Shown: one piece after another, positions 10,801 through 23,009 of the stretch
Position numbering within the stretch: position 1 is the stretch's first letter
Layout of the letters: each line of letters opens with the position of its first letter
Source: Sphaerulina vaccinii
Taxonomy: Eukaryota > Ascomycota > Dothideomycetes > Mycosphaerellales > Mycosphaerellaceae
NCBI GenBank assembly: GCA_022570795.1
Contig: JAKUDP010000002.1
Coordinates: 1,116,001 to 1,180,000, forward strand
Length of the DNA: 64,000 nt
Reading direction: 5' to 3'
Notes under the pieces: generated by a model
What the model saw: only the letters and a program-made list of their open reading frames with translations
What the model was told of the DNA's origin: nothing
Databases searched by the model: none
Position numbers and translations under genes: made by a program

Positions 10801-13800
10801 CCTTGGTGTCGCAGGTAGCCTTGACAAGTTCGTACAATGCGCAGCGAGACTGCCTGTGGAACAGCTGATGAGTGGCCTCGTTGCTAATGTCCCCGTGGGG
10901 CTCTTCTTCAGGACTCGCAATGCCGTCGCCAACTCCGCGCACGAACAAAAGATGACCAAAGAGTCGGCCAGCCAGACCATGCAGTCCTAAGGGCTTCTTG
11001 AAGCTCCGAAGCACATTGACGGACTCGGTAATCAATTTGAGCAGTTCAGTGATGGTGATATCGAGGATCGGAAGATCTGCAGATTCGACGTGACTGTAAC
11101 TCCACAGAGTCGACAGTAGTCCGTCTGTGACGGCCCTGGCTCGTGCCTCGTCGTTACGCAGAGCTGTATTGTCGATTAGGAGGCTGGTCGCAAGCTCAAA
11201 GTAGTGCTTAGCGCGATCGCCATGGCGCAGCGCGTGAGGCAGAATGGACAATGTTGTAGTCGTGTAGAAGTCGACAATGTCGTCTGGAGTCCCTGTGTCT
11301 TTGCAGAAGTCTTTGATTGACTTGGCCGCGCTGATGCTCAGTGTCAAGTCAGACTCGAAGAGTATCCCAGAATGCAGATCTGCCACCCGAGTGTCTTTGG
11401 TAAAGCTTTGCCAGACTTCGGGCTGTTGTCGTGAAGCCTCCTGTAGCAGATCAAAGCCCGCGCTCACCATGGCGTGTCGCATGTGAGTGTACTCTATCGA
11501 CAGCGAGAGGGCTTCGATGAAAATACGATAAATGCAAGAGCTGAACTGGTCCGGGCTGTCAATTAGTGTCGAGGATGTCATGACTACCGGCTTCTCCTGT
11601 AAAAATGCAGTCAGGACGCCCATGGCTCGCAGGCATACATCGTTCTGACGAGGTCTCGCTTCGTCGCTCAGGGCACGAACTAAGAGCGTAATGCCACGGC
11701 GCACGAACTTTTCGTCTGCAACGCCGAGACGAGCGAGGTTCTTCAGATGCTGATGAAGTGCGTCAATATAGAACAAGCTCCGCCACATAACATCGGCTGG
11801 GAACAGGTCGGAGGCTGTATGCTGCTCAGAAGATATCTTGTTGCGGACCTGCGCTGGTGTCGGGATCTTCATGAGAAGCTCAGTCATCTGCGATCGGTTA
11901 GTACTGTAATGCTGGATTGAGCAAGATAGTGATGACTTACCTTCGAGGCGATTGACTCAGGGGCATCAAGCAGCGCTTCGAGCTCGCTGTAATGCTCCAA
12001 AACCTGCTGCTCAACAGCTCCTGGAACTGTTAACACTCTCCCGAGATCGCTGTGAATGTTGTGCTTGGGGCAAATGGAGATCACACCTGACTCTTGCACA
12101 CCAAGGTCTGACAACGGAGAGTCTGCCCGCTCTGCCAGCTCGATTTCTTGGCCAGCTACAATGAGTCGATGGCTGGCTGCACCCGTGAGACTCGGTAACT
12201 TCGCGACAAGCTCTGAAGTCTTCGTAGCCGCGTCAGCATGTGCACGGACAACGGTCGGTTGGCCGCGTCCAGCTCCATGAATCTGTAGTGAGTAGCAGAT
12301 AGTTTCGTTTTCCGTCCCATTGGACAGGTTGACATCGGGAGTTGGCGCCAGAAGATACGACGAGGAGTGCTCCTGACTTCTAGTCAAGACAGATTCCAGG
12401 AGACGGACCTTGCCCATGATGCTGCCGACTTTGTCCTGGGCGGGATTGTTGCCAATGTTGGTATATCCGTCACATATGCCTCGAATTTGTAGCCTGGTAA
12501 ATTCAGCATGACACGCCGTGACCGAGGTCTTGTCGGTATAACCTTTTGGGACGGCGAAGAGCAAGTGGCAAATCGTGTCCTGAGCCATTGCGGCTATCGG
12601 CAAGGGACTTTCGGCGAACTCCACCAGCTTCTGCCAGTGTGCAGATTGCAGAATCCGGGAGTAGTCCTGCTGGACGGACGCATCACTGAAAGCCCGAGTC
12701 TCGAGCTGTTGCAAGAGGTGGTATACCAGTCTAGATGTTGTCAGGCTAGCCGGCAGGTCGATGAGATAGGTCGCAAGTAAGCTGTGGAGCAGTTTGTTCC
12801 CAGCGGCGCCCATCGTGGGTAGCATCTGCCAGGCGCGCTCGCGTGCTTCGTAGTTGATGGCGAGAGCACCAACGGTACAATCAAAGAATGACTTGAGCAC
12901 CTCCTCACTCGTGTTGCCACCAGCGAGACCAATAAGTCGCACAATGAGGTCAATGCGCACTTCTACGCCGCTGATATTCACATCTTTTAGATTGTCGACA
13001 GAAACACGCTGTGCTGTCACGTAGTGAGCCATTTCCTGAACCACAGACTTCACCGGAAGGAGTTCCTCTGCCGCTCCACCAAATTGTTGTATGAACATTG
13101 CCACAATCTCGATGCTGGTGGTCGCGTGATGACTGCGGTCCACAATGTATGGCACGCAATGCTCCACGATCGCCTCCCGATCTTGTGCTCCATAAGTCGA
13201 CATGTCTGTGAATCGACACAGTTCCTTCTTTGCCTTTTCTTTCAGCTGGTGTGAAAGTGCTGTTCGGCTTGTGTCGTCCGCCCGCATCATGATCTCGATG
13301 CTGGTGAAAGCTGCATCGAGGCGTTGGGAATCGTCTGTGGGAGCTCCACTGTTCATTCGCACTTGCGACTGCTTGCTCAGAAGCTTCTGCATGAGATCAG
13401 TCAACGCATTTACGGCATCCTGGCCCATTTTAGCCGGTTCTGTCGTGGTGTACTTCTTCACCAAGTACAACAATTGGTCGAGGTCGAGAAACCTTGAGAT
13501 ATCCATCAAGATCGCGAAAGCAGCTTTTGCAAACTGAATCTCTACGTTTTCCATACAAGAATCCCAAATGATATCGGTATCCAGCGTTGTGTACTCATAA
13601 GTGATGGCCAAATAGCCAACGATCTTCTGGCTCTGCTTGACCAGGCTAGTGTGGGATTTGGGTCCGAAGATGTACTTCGTCATTTCATTCTGGCGAAGGA
13701 ATCGTGCTGCGTACTTTGGCGTTGGGTGGTCCGAGTGTCCCGTAGGCTTTATGTATTCAGTGTAAATGCTCAGCAGTTCATTACCCAGGAAGGCAACACC

Positions 13801-15081
13801 GCAACTCTGCACATCCACGATCTCGCTGAATATGTAAGATCTGTGCGCCTGCAAGGTCCATGCAACCGTCATCAGTCGTCTTGAGTCTTCGAGGTTGTTC
13901 AAACTGACATTTCGAAGCAAGGTCTGCACGTCCTTGTCATGCTGAGGCTCGGCAATCAGAGCATCTTGTTCGCCCTGAACGTATTGTTGATACATTTCCG
14001 CGAGGCCTTGCGCATCCGCATTTTGCGCCAATGTGGCTAGCAATTTGACTGCCACATCTACGAGCAGGAAATGAAAGTCGTCAGGCAAGGCTCGAGGGTG
14101 CTTCGCACAGACGACAGGCAAAAGGACCATGCGTATTGTCTCCAGCGAGCCTTCGATGTCTTTGCTTCGTCGAAGGTCGAGTACCTTTATGGTGTGCAAA
14201 ATCGCATTGATGCCTGCCCAAGAATTCTCGATGTCCCCATGGTGATGGGCTAGACTCGACAGCAGTCTTGCCAGTACTGAAATCATTGGTGCTTGATGGC
14301 TGAAATGTCTCTGGAACTCGCTTTCATTGTGCTCGTAGCCGACAAGCTCTGGGAGGTATATCGTCAACTGCGGTGCCCGATATAATGTCAGGATCTGTGC
14401 GAGAACCTGTATCCAGACCAGAGATCGAACATGCTGACGCTTTTTCGCTGTTTGAGCAGAGTCCCGTCTCGCAACAGCAGCGTCCAAGATGTCCGGCAGT
14501 GACTGCAACAAGCAAGCAGCAAGTGAAGCCGTCGCTACAACAAACCGGTCGACGGCCTTGGCCAGTCGCTGTAGCCCATGTGCTTTGGCATTACCATCGG
14601 TGAACAGATTGACTTGTCGCTGACCTATCTCGTAGCAAAGTTCGCCGAGGAGCTCGAAGAACTCGACATCGTTCCCATATCTCTCGCGCACATCAGGTCC
14701 ACCCGCTGAAACCTCTGCGACGTGCGCGTTTAGCCACTTGCTCAGGTTGTCGAAATAGTCTGGGCGCAACCATCCAGTGGTGACACTTTTCAGCAAGAAG
14801 TCGATTTGATAAATCGGAGCGGTGTATATATCGGTCCCTGGATCAAGATTGAGAGTGTCACTGAAGCGTGCCATGTCGAGATCATCGTGTAGCTCAATGG
14901 CGCTATTGATGTTGTTGCCAGATTCGTTGTCGTCCACAGGTAGAGCCTCGATCACGACGCTCTCGTCACTCGAGTGAGGCGAGGTCTCAGCCTCTTGACT
15001 CAATCGTTGTTTCTTGCGAGGTGGATTGGAATCTGGATCTGCTTCGTGGTCGCGGCTCCAATCACTGTTTTCTGCAGCCAT
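7898..15081 (-). CDS. Giant ubiquitin-specific protease, USP9X/USP34-like, two exons
   Basis: Exon 1 runs 15081-11941 and exon 2 runs 11887-7898. The 53 bp intron (11940-11888) has GTAAGT, a TACTAAC branch and a GCAG acceptor, and joins in phase 0 to give 2376 residues. Residues 1-1050 hold a basic nuclear-localisation-like PPRKKQR and long helical repeats. The USP domain starts near residue 1447 with the cysteine box GLSNLGQTCYMNSLLQQLY (catalytic Cys about 1457); the histidine box YNGVGHYWSYTR follows (His about 1704), then QNVTIYPGGF and an acidic C-terminal tail. CxxC pairs (KCQSCDPNGGG) fit the zinc ribbon of the fingers region. The family removes ubiquitin from proteins; the substrate is unknown. 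The size and helical flanks match fungal homologues of USP9X/USP34. Confidence 0.92.
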
Positions 15082-15968
15082 CTCGAGGCTTCGTCGCGGC
15101 AGTCACAGTGATGAGTCCTGCATTGCAATTGGGAGAGATGCAGTAAGGTTGCTGATATCTGTTGATGTTTGTAAAAGGCTGTGGCGTTGAAGAAGTGACG
15201 AATTGCGAGCACGAGTTCGTCTCTTTGTGCGACAAACGGCAGCCTGCTCCAGCCGTTCACTCGTGAAATCGCAAACCAGCGTCGTTGCTTCACTAAAAAC
15301 GCCAAACTCCAGCTCCAGAAGCAATCGTGGTAGTAAAGTGAAATATGTTCGATGAAAGGTCGCGTGGTATTTCACTTTTGGCGCGCTTTGATACGCGTCC
15401 AAGGAAGTAAGCTTGGACAAGAGTCAGTGCGCAGGACGGCAGAAACGTGGGAAAGAACGCTTCGGGTTCGGGTTCGGCTGCGGCAGACCCACTTTAAATA
15501 CTTGGCTCAAATCAATGTCTCCCTTGACATAAAGTACAGAGCTGATCTCATTTGGTGAGTATTCATGAGTAGTGGTAAAGGTATGAACGTAATTTGGTAC
15601 CATGGCCCGTTGGCAGGTACAAGGTACAGAGCTAAGGTACAAAATCATGGTCTCCACAGAAGCTCTGTGAGTGGCTTCTCGTCCATACAGCAAACACATA
15701 TACATTTTCGGTATCAGCAACCAAGTGCTCCCGTGGTAGTCTTTCTCCTCGCCGAGAATCACAACGGGGTCCAGGACAGCTTTCTTTGCCGCGAGCATCA
15801 TTCATGGCCCAAACATCATTGTTCCTCCGTCAAAAACATCTTACTAGCACAATCAGACCCGTATCAAATTGTCACTCTTGCAGCCCAGCCTCACCACACT
15901 CGCACTTCCCACACAATGCCCACTCAATATATGTGCTTGATGCCAGAGCAAGCTCAGTTCTGAAGTAG
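15082..15968. other. Intergenic, no gene supported
   Basis: 887 bp between two minus-strand genes, containing the deubiquitinase promoter. It has short repeats of GGTAC (15596-15640) and GGTTCGGGTTCGG (15465-15477). The open frames here on both strands have no domain and no consistent start. Confidence 0.4.
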
Positions 15969-16910
15969 TCAGGACTTCACCTTCAGCTTCACCATCAAGC
16001 TCTTCTTGCCCACGAGGCTGTCAATGGTACCCACTTGTCCTTTGGCACTGCGAGATTTTGGTTTGCGGCTGCTCGAGGACTGGAGTGGCTTCTTGACTGC
16101 ACCATTGGTCGTGGTGCTTTTGTTCGATGGTCCCAGCTTGATCTTGAGAACCGGCTGCGGTCGCGGTGGCGGGACCATGGGCTCTGTGCGTGACGGAGTG
16201 CGTAATGGGAGTAGGCGAACAGGATTCTGTGTGATCTTGAGAGCCGGTGGCGGTGGCGGGGGCATGGGCTCTGCGAATGACGGGATACGTGACGGGAAAA
16301 GGCGGACAGGATTCTGTTCAGACGTGTTTGGTCCAACCGGTGGGAGATGAGTCTGGGCAGAGGTTGCTGCGGTTGGTTGCAGTGATGGTGGTGGCAATCT
16401 GCTAGAGCCCTGCTGCTGATGTCGCTCCTTTGACCGACGCGGAACCCTGCGTATTTGGCGTACGACTGGGAGTGGAGCATCGTGTGGAGGATTGACGATA
16501 ATAGGAGTGCCGTACCTAGAGATGAACGACGGAAAGTCAGCAAGCGTCTCTACACGTGTCTCGGGTTCTTGCATTCCAACTATTCTTGTTGTGGTGCGCG
16601 CACGCTTGACGGAACGACTGCGTCCGGACTGGCTATATACTCACATGTCTGTGGATCCACCGTCTGGATCTTCCTTCACGTAGAAGTCGCGTGCATGTCC
16701 GTGTTTGAGCACTGGAGCGAACAGAGTATGATGACTTGGATGACTCTGCGATGCGGTGTTCCAGGCATTTTTCATCTCGACAGCATGGTATGGCCGAGAT
16801 GTCGTCTGGAGCTTGGAGCTGGAATCGTCTTGAAAGGCGCCATTGTCGGACTTTGGGGGCGACGAGCGGTCTTCTGGTGCGAGGATGTCAGTTTCAGTGT
16901 AGTACACCAT
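15969..16910 (-). CDS. Unknown proline-rich basic protein, two exons
   Basis: Exon 1 begins at the ATG at 16910 (MVYYTETDILAPEDRS) and ends at 16645. A GTGAGT donor at 16644 and an AG at 16586-16585 give a 60 bp intron, and exon 2 (16584-15969) continues in frame through IIVGMQEPETRVETLADFP. The product is about 294 residues. The first part is polar; the centre has two near-repeats of a PVRL-x6-PS-x2-EPM pattern separated by polyproline (PPPPPP); the C-terminus is Lys/Ser-rich and basic (SSSSRKPKSRSAKG). It looks disordered. No domain is recognised. The acceptor is chosen only because it keeps the frame and lacks an obvious branch site, so the join is less certain than the exons. Confidence 0.55.
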
Positions 16911-17830
16911 GATAGGCGAGTTCTGTGTCGGTGTTGGGTTAAGCTGGCGTTGGCTCTGGCGGAGCGATGCGATGCATCAGGTTGAGGTGCTGCGGAGCTG
17001 GAAGTTATGAGATTTTTGAACAGGTCTGTGCGAACAAGTCCCCAGTTCTCTCTCTCCCTCCCTCAAGTGAAGCCAGCTTCACCGCCAGCATAGCGCGGGC
17101 GATCGTCTATCACGCTTCCCGAACTCGTTCCAATGGTCAGTAATGCATACAAAATGACCCGTTGATACGTTATGGAAAGGTGCCTTTGCACGAGACGTGC
17201 TATACATTGGTCCATGACCGAGTAACATGAAGGCAGGCAGGCACGAGAGGTGCTACTTCACCTCGCTTGTGACATGGTCTCGCTGCACATCATCCATCTC
17301 TCCACTCTTGAGCGTGTGGAACTCTGTCTTCCACCTCGTTCAGCTCCGAGTATCACACCACATCGCATCCCGTTAGATCAGCTTTTGGCTTCTACAGCCT
17401 TTCGATCGACACGACATTGTAAGCCGATTGACTTGCTCCATGCTCTTGCAGTCTCATATGTAGGTCTCGATCTTCCCTTCGCTACGTTGCCAACATCTCT
17501 CAACGTTTCCGCTTCTTCTGTAACGTCTTTAAAGATGAATTGACATGAGTTACTCTCTCAACTGTGCCGTACCAATGAGGCTATTGTCCTTTGATGTGAC
17601 TGTAAGAACAGCAATAGGAGAGGAGGAGAGCTGCCCATGTCGCTCTTGGCATAACAACCAATTAAATCGCTTGCTTAGGTGCTTCCCGAATGTTTCTCGC
17701 TCCTCCGATCCAATACTAGACTCAATTCGTCTGCATCATCGACTTGGTCTGCCGCCACTGCTCTTCACCACTACTCAGGCGACGAAGCCGTGCTCTCCTT
17801 CACCTCACGACACTCCACCCAATTCCTGCA
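16911..17830. promoter_or_regulatory. Divergent intergenic region upstream of the complex I gene
   Basis: 920 bp between the proline-rich gene (-) and the complex I gene (+). It contains a pyrimidine tract (17048-17067, CT-rich) and a C/T-rich leader just before the ATG at 17831. No reading frame here has support. Confidence 0.4.
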
Positions 17831-19424
17831 ATGCTGAGCACACCAGCTAGTAAGGCGGCACTGCGCGCCAGTACCGCGAACGCCCTCCCGAAAGTCGCTG
17901 CTCGCACCCTCTCGACCACCGCTTCCACCCAGGCTGTCTCGCAAGATGGCCAGCAGAAGCGCGGTATGGCCACCGTACAGGATGCGCCACCAGTCCACAG
18001 ACATGGCGGTCTCAAGGACCAGGACCGCATCTTCACGAACTTGTACGGCCACCACGGCGCCGACCTGAAGAGCGCTATGAAATATGGAGATTGGCACAAG
18101 ACGAAGGAGATCCTCGACAAGGGCCACGATTGGATCATCTCTGAGATCAAGGCTTCTGGTCTGCGTGGACGAGGAGGTGCTGGCTTCCCATCTGGCATGA
18201 AGTGGAGTTTCATGAACCCCAAGGGTTGGGACGAGGACACCAAGCCGCGATATCTGGTCGTGAACGCAGACGAGGGCGAGCCAGGTACCTGCAAGGATCG
18301 TGAGATCATGCGAAAGGACCCTCACAAGCTTGTTGAGGGATGTCTGGTTGCGGGACGTGCGATGAACGTGAGTTACATGATCTGTTCTAGACAGAGTGAG
18401 GATAAACATGCTGACATGAGACGAATAGTGCACGGCTGCATACATCTACATTCGCGGCGAGTTCTACCACGAAGCTACTGTCCTACAGCGTGCCATCCAG
18501 GAAGCCTACCAAGCTGGCTTCCTAGGCGAGAATGCCTGTGGATCTGGATACAACTTCGACGTTTTCCTCCACCGCGGCATGGGTGCCTACGTATGTGGTG
18601 AGGAGACCTCGCTAATTGAGTCACTCGAGGGCAAGCCTGGAAAGCCACGTCTGAAGCCTCCATTCCCAGCTGCCGTTGGTCTCTTCGGATGCCCTTCCAC
18701 TGTCGCCAACGTCGAGACTATTGCTGTTGCTCCTACCATTATCCGACGAGGTGCAAGCTGGTTCAACTCCTTCGGACGCGAGCGCAATGCTGGCACCAAG
18801 CTCTTCTGTATCTCTGGCCACGTCAACAACCCATGCACAGTTGAGGAAGAAATGTCCATCCCTCTTCGGGAACTTATCGAGAAGCACTGTGGTGGTGTCC
18901 GGGGCGGCTGGGACAACCTAAAGGCTGTCATTCCTGGAGGCTCCTCGACACCTATTCTGCCGCGAAAGATCTGCGATGATCAACTCATGGACTTCGACGC
19001 GCTCAAGGACTCACAGTCTGGTCTCGGAACAGCAGCTGTGATTGTCATGGACCAGAGCACAGATGTCGTCCGCGCCATCTCACGTCTGTCCAAGTTCTAC
19101 CACCACGAATCTTGCGGTCAATGCACACCTTGCCGTGAAGGTAGCAAGTGGACAGAGCAAATCATGCATCGATTCGAGAAGGGTCAAGCACGAGCGCGCG
19201 AGATCGACATGATGCAAGAGTTGACCAAGCAGGTCGAAGGTCACACCATTTGCGCCTTGGGTGAGGCTTTCGCCTGGCCAATCCAAGGCCTAATCCGTCA
19301 CTTCAGACCTGAGCTGGAGGCACGGATAGCAGATCACGCAAGTAAGACTGGCGGCGAAGCGCTCGCAGGTGGATGGCAGCATGATGCTGTGAAGAAGGGT
19401 ATGCTCATCGCACCTGGACAATAG
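17831..19424 (+). CDS. nuo-51: NADH:ubiquinone oxidoreductase 51 kDa subunit, mitochondrial (NDUFV1 homologue)
   Basis: This subunit of mitochondrial complex I binds NADH, FMN and iron-sulfur cluster N3, where electrons enter the chain. Exon 1 is 17831-18367; intron 18368-18428 (61 bp, GTGAGT...AATAG); exon 2 is 18429-19424; total 510 residues. An Arg/Ser/Ala-rich N-terminus (about 50 residues) fits a mitochondrial presequence. The flavin/NADH region has GLRGRGGAGFPSG and NADEGEPGTCKDREI; GAYVCGEETSLIESLEG follows. The 4Fe-4S ligands are SCGQCTPCREG (about 407-417) and the later HTICALG cysteine. The frame also reads upstream to a TTG at 17744, but the ATG at 17831 begins the presequence. Confidence 0.96.
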
Positions 19425-19727
19425 AAGGAGCATGAGTGCAAGATGTGTTTCTGTTGTGTATAACCCAGCGTCAAAGGAGTTTACTATCTGCATCTGTACA
19501 TATCTCTTGTGTTATAAGGCGCAAAAGGAGCAGTCAATGCAAGAGGATTCAAAGTTCAGCCGTGCTGAACCCCACTTGCTGATCTTCGTCCTTCTTAGAC
19601 ACCGATCTCCAAGAAGATGCTGTGCCGCATGCTCGCATGACTGCACACTGGTATACAAGAGAGATGCCCACTCCCACTATCTGCACACAGACCACTTCGC
19701 AAGTCCTTGCAAAAGTCTACCAAGGCC

Positions 19728-20303
19728 ATGCTGTCGCTTCTTCTCACCACCTTAGCTTTGCTACACCTGAGCAAGGCCTCGCCACCTGCCACCCAGAAAC
19801 CACTTCTCTCATCGACTGACGCTGATCGTCAATACCCAGTACCAGGCCACAATACCTTGATCTACTGCGCGAACCCAGAAAACTACACCCTCGGCATCGA
19901 CCACATCGACATCTCGCCCCAAGAGCCGCAAGCGTAAGTCCTTCTCCAGCTTCTGGCCCTCATCCACTCACGCAACATACATCACAGTGCTCAAAATGTC
20001 TCCATCTCAGCCTTATTACAACCCACCAAAGAAATCGCAATAGACTCAATACTATACCTCGTAGTCCGCCTCGTTGTCGGGAAGACTTTCATCCCTATTT
20101 TGAATGAAGAAACAGACTTGTGCGAGATGTTGGATGTTAGTTGTCCTGTGAAGAAGGGTGAGAAAGTCAGAGTTAAGAAGATTGTTGAGATGCCTGGACA
20201 GATTCCGAAAGGGTTGTATTTTTTGGTTGCGGAGGCGATTTCGCCGAGCGGAGAAGTGGATGGGGATGTTTTGGGATGTATGGGTATGGAGTTGCGGTTC
20301 TGA
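19728..20303 (+). CDS. Secreted ML-domain (MD-2-related/NPC2-like) lipid-binding protein
   Basis: Exon 1 19728-19933 and exon 2 19988-20303, joined over a 54 bp intron (GTAAGT...CACAG), give 173 residues. The N-terminus is a signal peptide (LSLLLTTLALLHLSKASP). The mature part follows the phosphatidylglycerol/phosphatidylinositol transfer protein pattern: IYCANPENYTLGIDHIDISP, an AQNVSISALL strand, NEETDLCEMLDVSCPVKKGE and IPKGLYFLVAEA, with cysteines placed as in NPC2 domains. The family binds sterols or phospholipids in an immunoglobulin-like sandwich; the ligand is not predictable here. It lies 303 bp after the complex I gene on the same strand. Confidence 0.88.
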
Positions 20304-20329
20304 CGTAGAGCAGGCGCCTAGATGGTTCT

Positions 20330-21280
20330 CTAGGTACTGTTCTGATAACTGCCAGTGTAATACGGAGCGCAAGCACGCTGTTCCAATGTTGCGACGAAGT
20401 TATCGACCAAGGCAGCAGCTATGGAATTTGAGATCAGCAGAAGACTCCAAGAGATGTGTTGGAAGGAATTACCTGAAGCATTGCCAGAAACTTGGAACTC
20501 CAGATTATAAATCTTATTGAAACCATTGTTGAAGACTGCGTAGTTCTGATCCTGCACTACACTTCCATTGGTCTTGAAATCAAACGACTGGCTTGCGATC
20601 TGTTGACCACTTTTCGAGAAGCCTGTCGCTGTGACTAGCGGGCGGGCAAGTCAGCAGGCCTTCGATCCGCATCCAGGAACACAATACAATACATACTATT
20701 ACAACCCACCGGCAAACCCCCAGCCGTATACGGACTCGGCAAAACACAAACCTACCAAAAGCTCCTCGGAGATTTCGACGTCAAAGTCGACTCGATGTAG
20801 TCCGCAGAAATCACCGGGAGAGTCGAAGTCAGAGAATTCGTCCCTGCACCGAATGTCGCAGCATCAGGATATGTATGTGGTGCGAGACCGAGATGATTGC
20901 CATCGAAATCTGGATCGGTATTGACGTAGTTGATATTCTTGAAATTTAGGAGATTGTAGACTCCTATGGGTACGCTTCCTGTGGAGAGGGTCGCCTCTTT
21001 CGACTGATTCGAAGTTTGAGATAGATGATTCATCAGTCCTGTTTACGACCAACGCGAAAGGCTTTCTACCTTACTTACATTGTAGTTAACTGTGAATTGT
21101 TCTGTGGCAGTGGTATCTGCTGTACAGGATGGAGATGGGAAGCTGGTCTGTGATTGTGGCTTGTCAGCTGTCGGTGGTATGCTTTCTGTCGCGCAGTCTG
21201 CATACCTGTGTGGTGACTGGGAAGGTAATTTGAGCTAGGGCAACACTGCTGAGGGCAGTGGTCAGTAAGAGGCGAAGCAT
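20330..21280 (-). pseudogene. Secreted-protein gene, five exons, with one in-frame amber stop in exon 3
   Basis: The splice pattern is consistent: exons 21280-21206, 21147-21079, 21003-20697, 20634-20473 and 20418-20330, each intron 54-75 bp with a good donor and AG acceptor and most with a branch site. Exon 1 encodes a signal peptide (LRLLLTTALSSVALAQITF). Later parts read as one fungal extracellular-domain pattern: FGAGTNSLTSTLPVIS, CNITATGFSKSGQQIASQSF, AALVDNFVAT. Inside exon 3 the frame is interrupted by TAG at 20754-20752, right after PRSFW; the conserved-looking frame continues beyond it (VCVLPSPYTAGGLPVGC). The stop would remove roughly the C-terminal half. A recent nonsense mutation is the simplest reading; sequencing error or readthrough are alternatives. 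The function of the family is unknown to me. Confidence 0.6.
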
Positions 21281-21353
21281 GATTTTGAGAAGGCCAGGAG
21301 TGAGGATCATGAGGAGCATCTCACGATTCGGATTCACGAAAGTCGCCAGACCA

Positions 21354-21358
21354 TATAT
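21354..21358 (-). promoter_or_regulatory. TATA-like element of the broken secreted-protein gene
   Basis: TATAT on the minus strand lies about 75 bp upstream of the ATG at 21280, a suitable TATA distance. It suggests the promoter is still recognisable. Confidence 0.35.
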
Positions 21359-22150
21359 CAGTGAGAGCCGCGACGCTTGTCTTGCTCTTTACTGCTGATC
21401 TTCGTGCGAAGTCCTCATCTGCCATGACGAATCTTGTCGATGTCGCAAGAGCGATGTTGCTAACATGATTGAAACGCCGAGGCAGTCTGCAGATCTATGC
21501 CACTCTCAGTGCACGGCTCTCCCATTTCTCGTGGGTTGTCTGGTCATGAGTTAGCTCGCATGCTGCCATGCAAGCAGAAAAGCTTCGACATGCTTGCAGA
21601 AGCTTGATCGCCAAAGGGCTACATCAGTGCATTTGGTATTTCACGTGTTGGTAACCTGGAGCAAAGGTCGTGTGCTCGACAGCTTTACGGTAAAGCGGCA
21701 TCCAGACGACTTTGTCTCTGATGCAACAAAGGAGCGTTCAACCACGCGAGAGTCGACAATTTTGAGAGTCTTGTCAAAGTTGCATCTGTGGGCTCAGGTG
21801 AATTCGGACCAAGCAGGTTGACCTCGAGATTCGATGGAGAGCATATGTATGCGTGCGAGCAGAGTGAAAGGTCGTGGTTTATCGCAAGGGTATCGATAAA
21901 CCGTCTGCCAATTCGTCTCGTGGCTTTCGATCCGCTCTATGCGATCATGGCTGTCCCCAGCGGCTTGTTGATACATTGCCAAGTCACTCTTGCCAAATGT
22001 GCACATTCCACCTCGCCTTTCATCATGCCCATACTGTACATTTGTATTCCTGTATGTTCAAAGCCTGAGCCATGCAGCGCAACGCCGTTTCAATGCTCTT
22101 ACAGCTCATCATACATCTTCAATCTCGCCAATCTCGCCACAAAAGAAGGC
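21359..22150. other. Intergenic, no gene supported
   Basis: About 790 bp between the promoter of the secreted-protein gene and the end of MRPL12. Only short frames without domains or signal sequences are present; no RNA gene was seen. Confidence 0.4.
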
Positions 22151-22760
22151 TTACTCCATCTTCACCACACCTCCTAGCGCCTTCAGCGTCTCAATAATCT
22201 TCTCTGCCTCTTCCTTTGGCACGCCCTCCTTCATCATCTTGGGCGCGCTTTCCACAAACTTCTTCGAGTCCACCAAGCTGAGTCCGAGCATGGCTTTGAT
22301 CTCCTTGATGACCTTTGGCTTCGCTGCCGCGTCAAATGATTCCAGCTTCAAGTTGAACAGCGTCTTCTCTTCCTTGGCAGGAGCCGCCTCTTCGGGCTCT
22401 TCTGCTGCCGCCGCGGGTGCACCACTCGCTGGTCCAGCAGCGGCGAATCCGCCCATTGGCATATCAGGGATATTTAGTCGTGTCTGAAGTATCCATTGTC
22501 AGAACGTTGTCTATACCACACTATATTGCCACTTGCATTACCTTCAACGTTGATACGAGGTCTGCAGTCTCGAGAAGTGTCAATTGGCTGATCTGGTCTA
22601 CGATGCCAGCAATCTTTGCATTGGCAGGCACTGTTGCGGGATCTGTCGACTGCCATCTCCTTTGCTGTCTTCGCTGTGGGATTGTGGTGGCTGCGAATCG
22701 GGACGAGGATCGGAGACATTGGCGGCAGGTGCGCGCGGCGTAGGAAGGAGCGAGTGACAT
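22151..22760 (-). CDS. Mitochondrial ribosomal protein bL12m
   Basis: Exon 1 22760-22542 and exon 2 22483-22151 (58 bp intron, GTAATG...TTCAG, phase 0) give 183 residues. The N-terminus is an Arg/Ser/Gln-rich mitochondrial presequence (RTCRQCLRSSSRFAATT, QRRQQRRWQS). The L12 N-terminal dimerisation segment follows (KIAGIVDQISQLTLLETADL), then an Ala/Pro/Glu-rich hinge and the C-terminal domain EKTLFNLKLESFDAAAKP to EAEKIIETLKALGGVVKME, the standard L7/L12 factor-binding fold. It forms the mitoribosome stalk that recruits translation factors. It is divergent from midasin. Confidence 0.95.
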
Positions 22761-23009
22761 GGTGGCGATGTGAGTTGGTATGTCAGATGGATGATATGAT
22801 ATGAACTCGCGTGTCTGGATGTATGTCTAACCAAATGTTCTAGCGAAGCGGCGGCGAAGGCGGAGGTGCAAGGATTCTCGCATTCGGATCTGGCCCAAGA
22901 ACTTTGTGGCCAAACTGATCTCGAAGTTTTTCGTCTTGAACATCAACTGGCCCTGCCAGATCAACACTAATCATCTTTCTACGCGTTTGTTCGCGTTATA
23001 CGCACGCCC
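22761..23009. promoter_or_regulatory. Shared 249 bp promoter of MRPL12 and midasin
   Basis: Two genes for ribosome production (mitochondrial L12 and the 60S assembly factor midasin) diverge from this short interval, so they probably share control elements. No specific binding site was identified. Confidence 0.5.

Noticed and set aside
15424..15801. 125-codon minus-strand frame
   Set aside because: No domain, simple GGTAC and GGTTCGG repeats inside, and it sits in the promoter area of the deubiquitinase gene.
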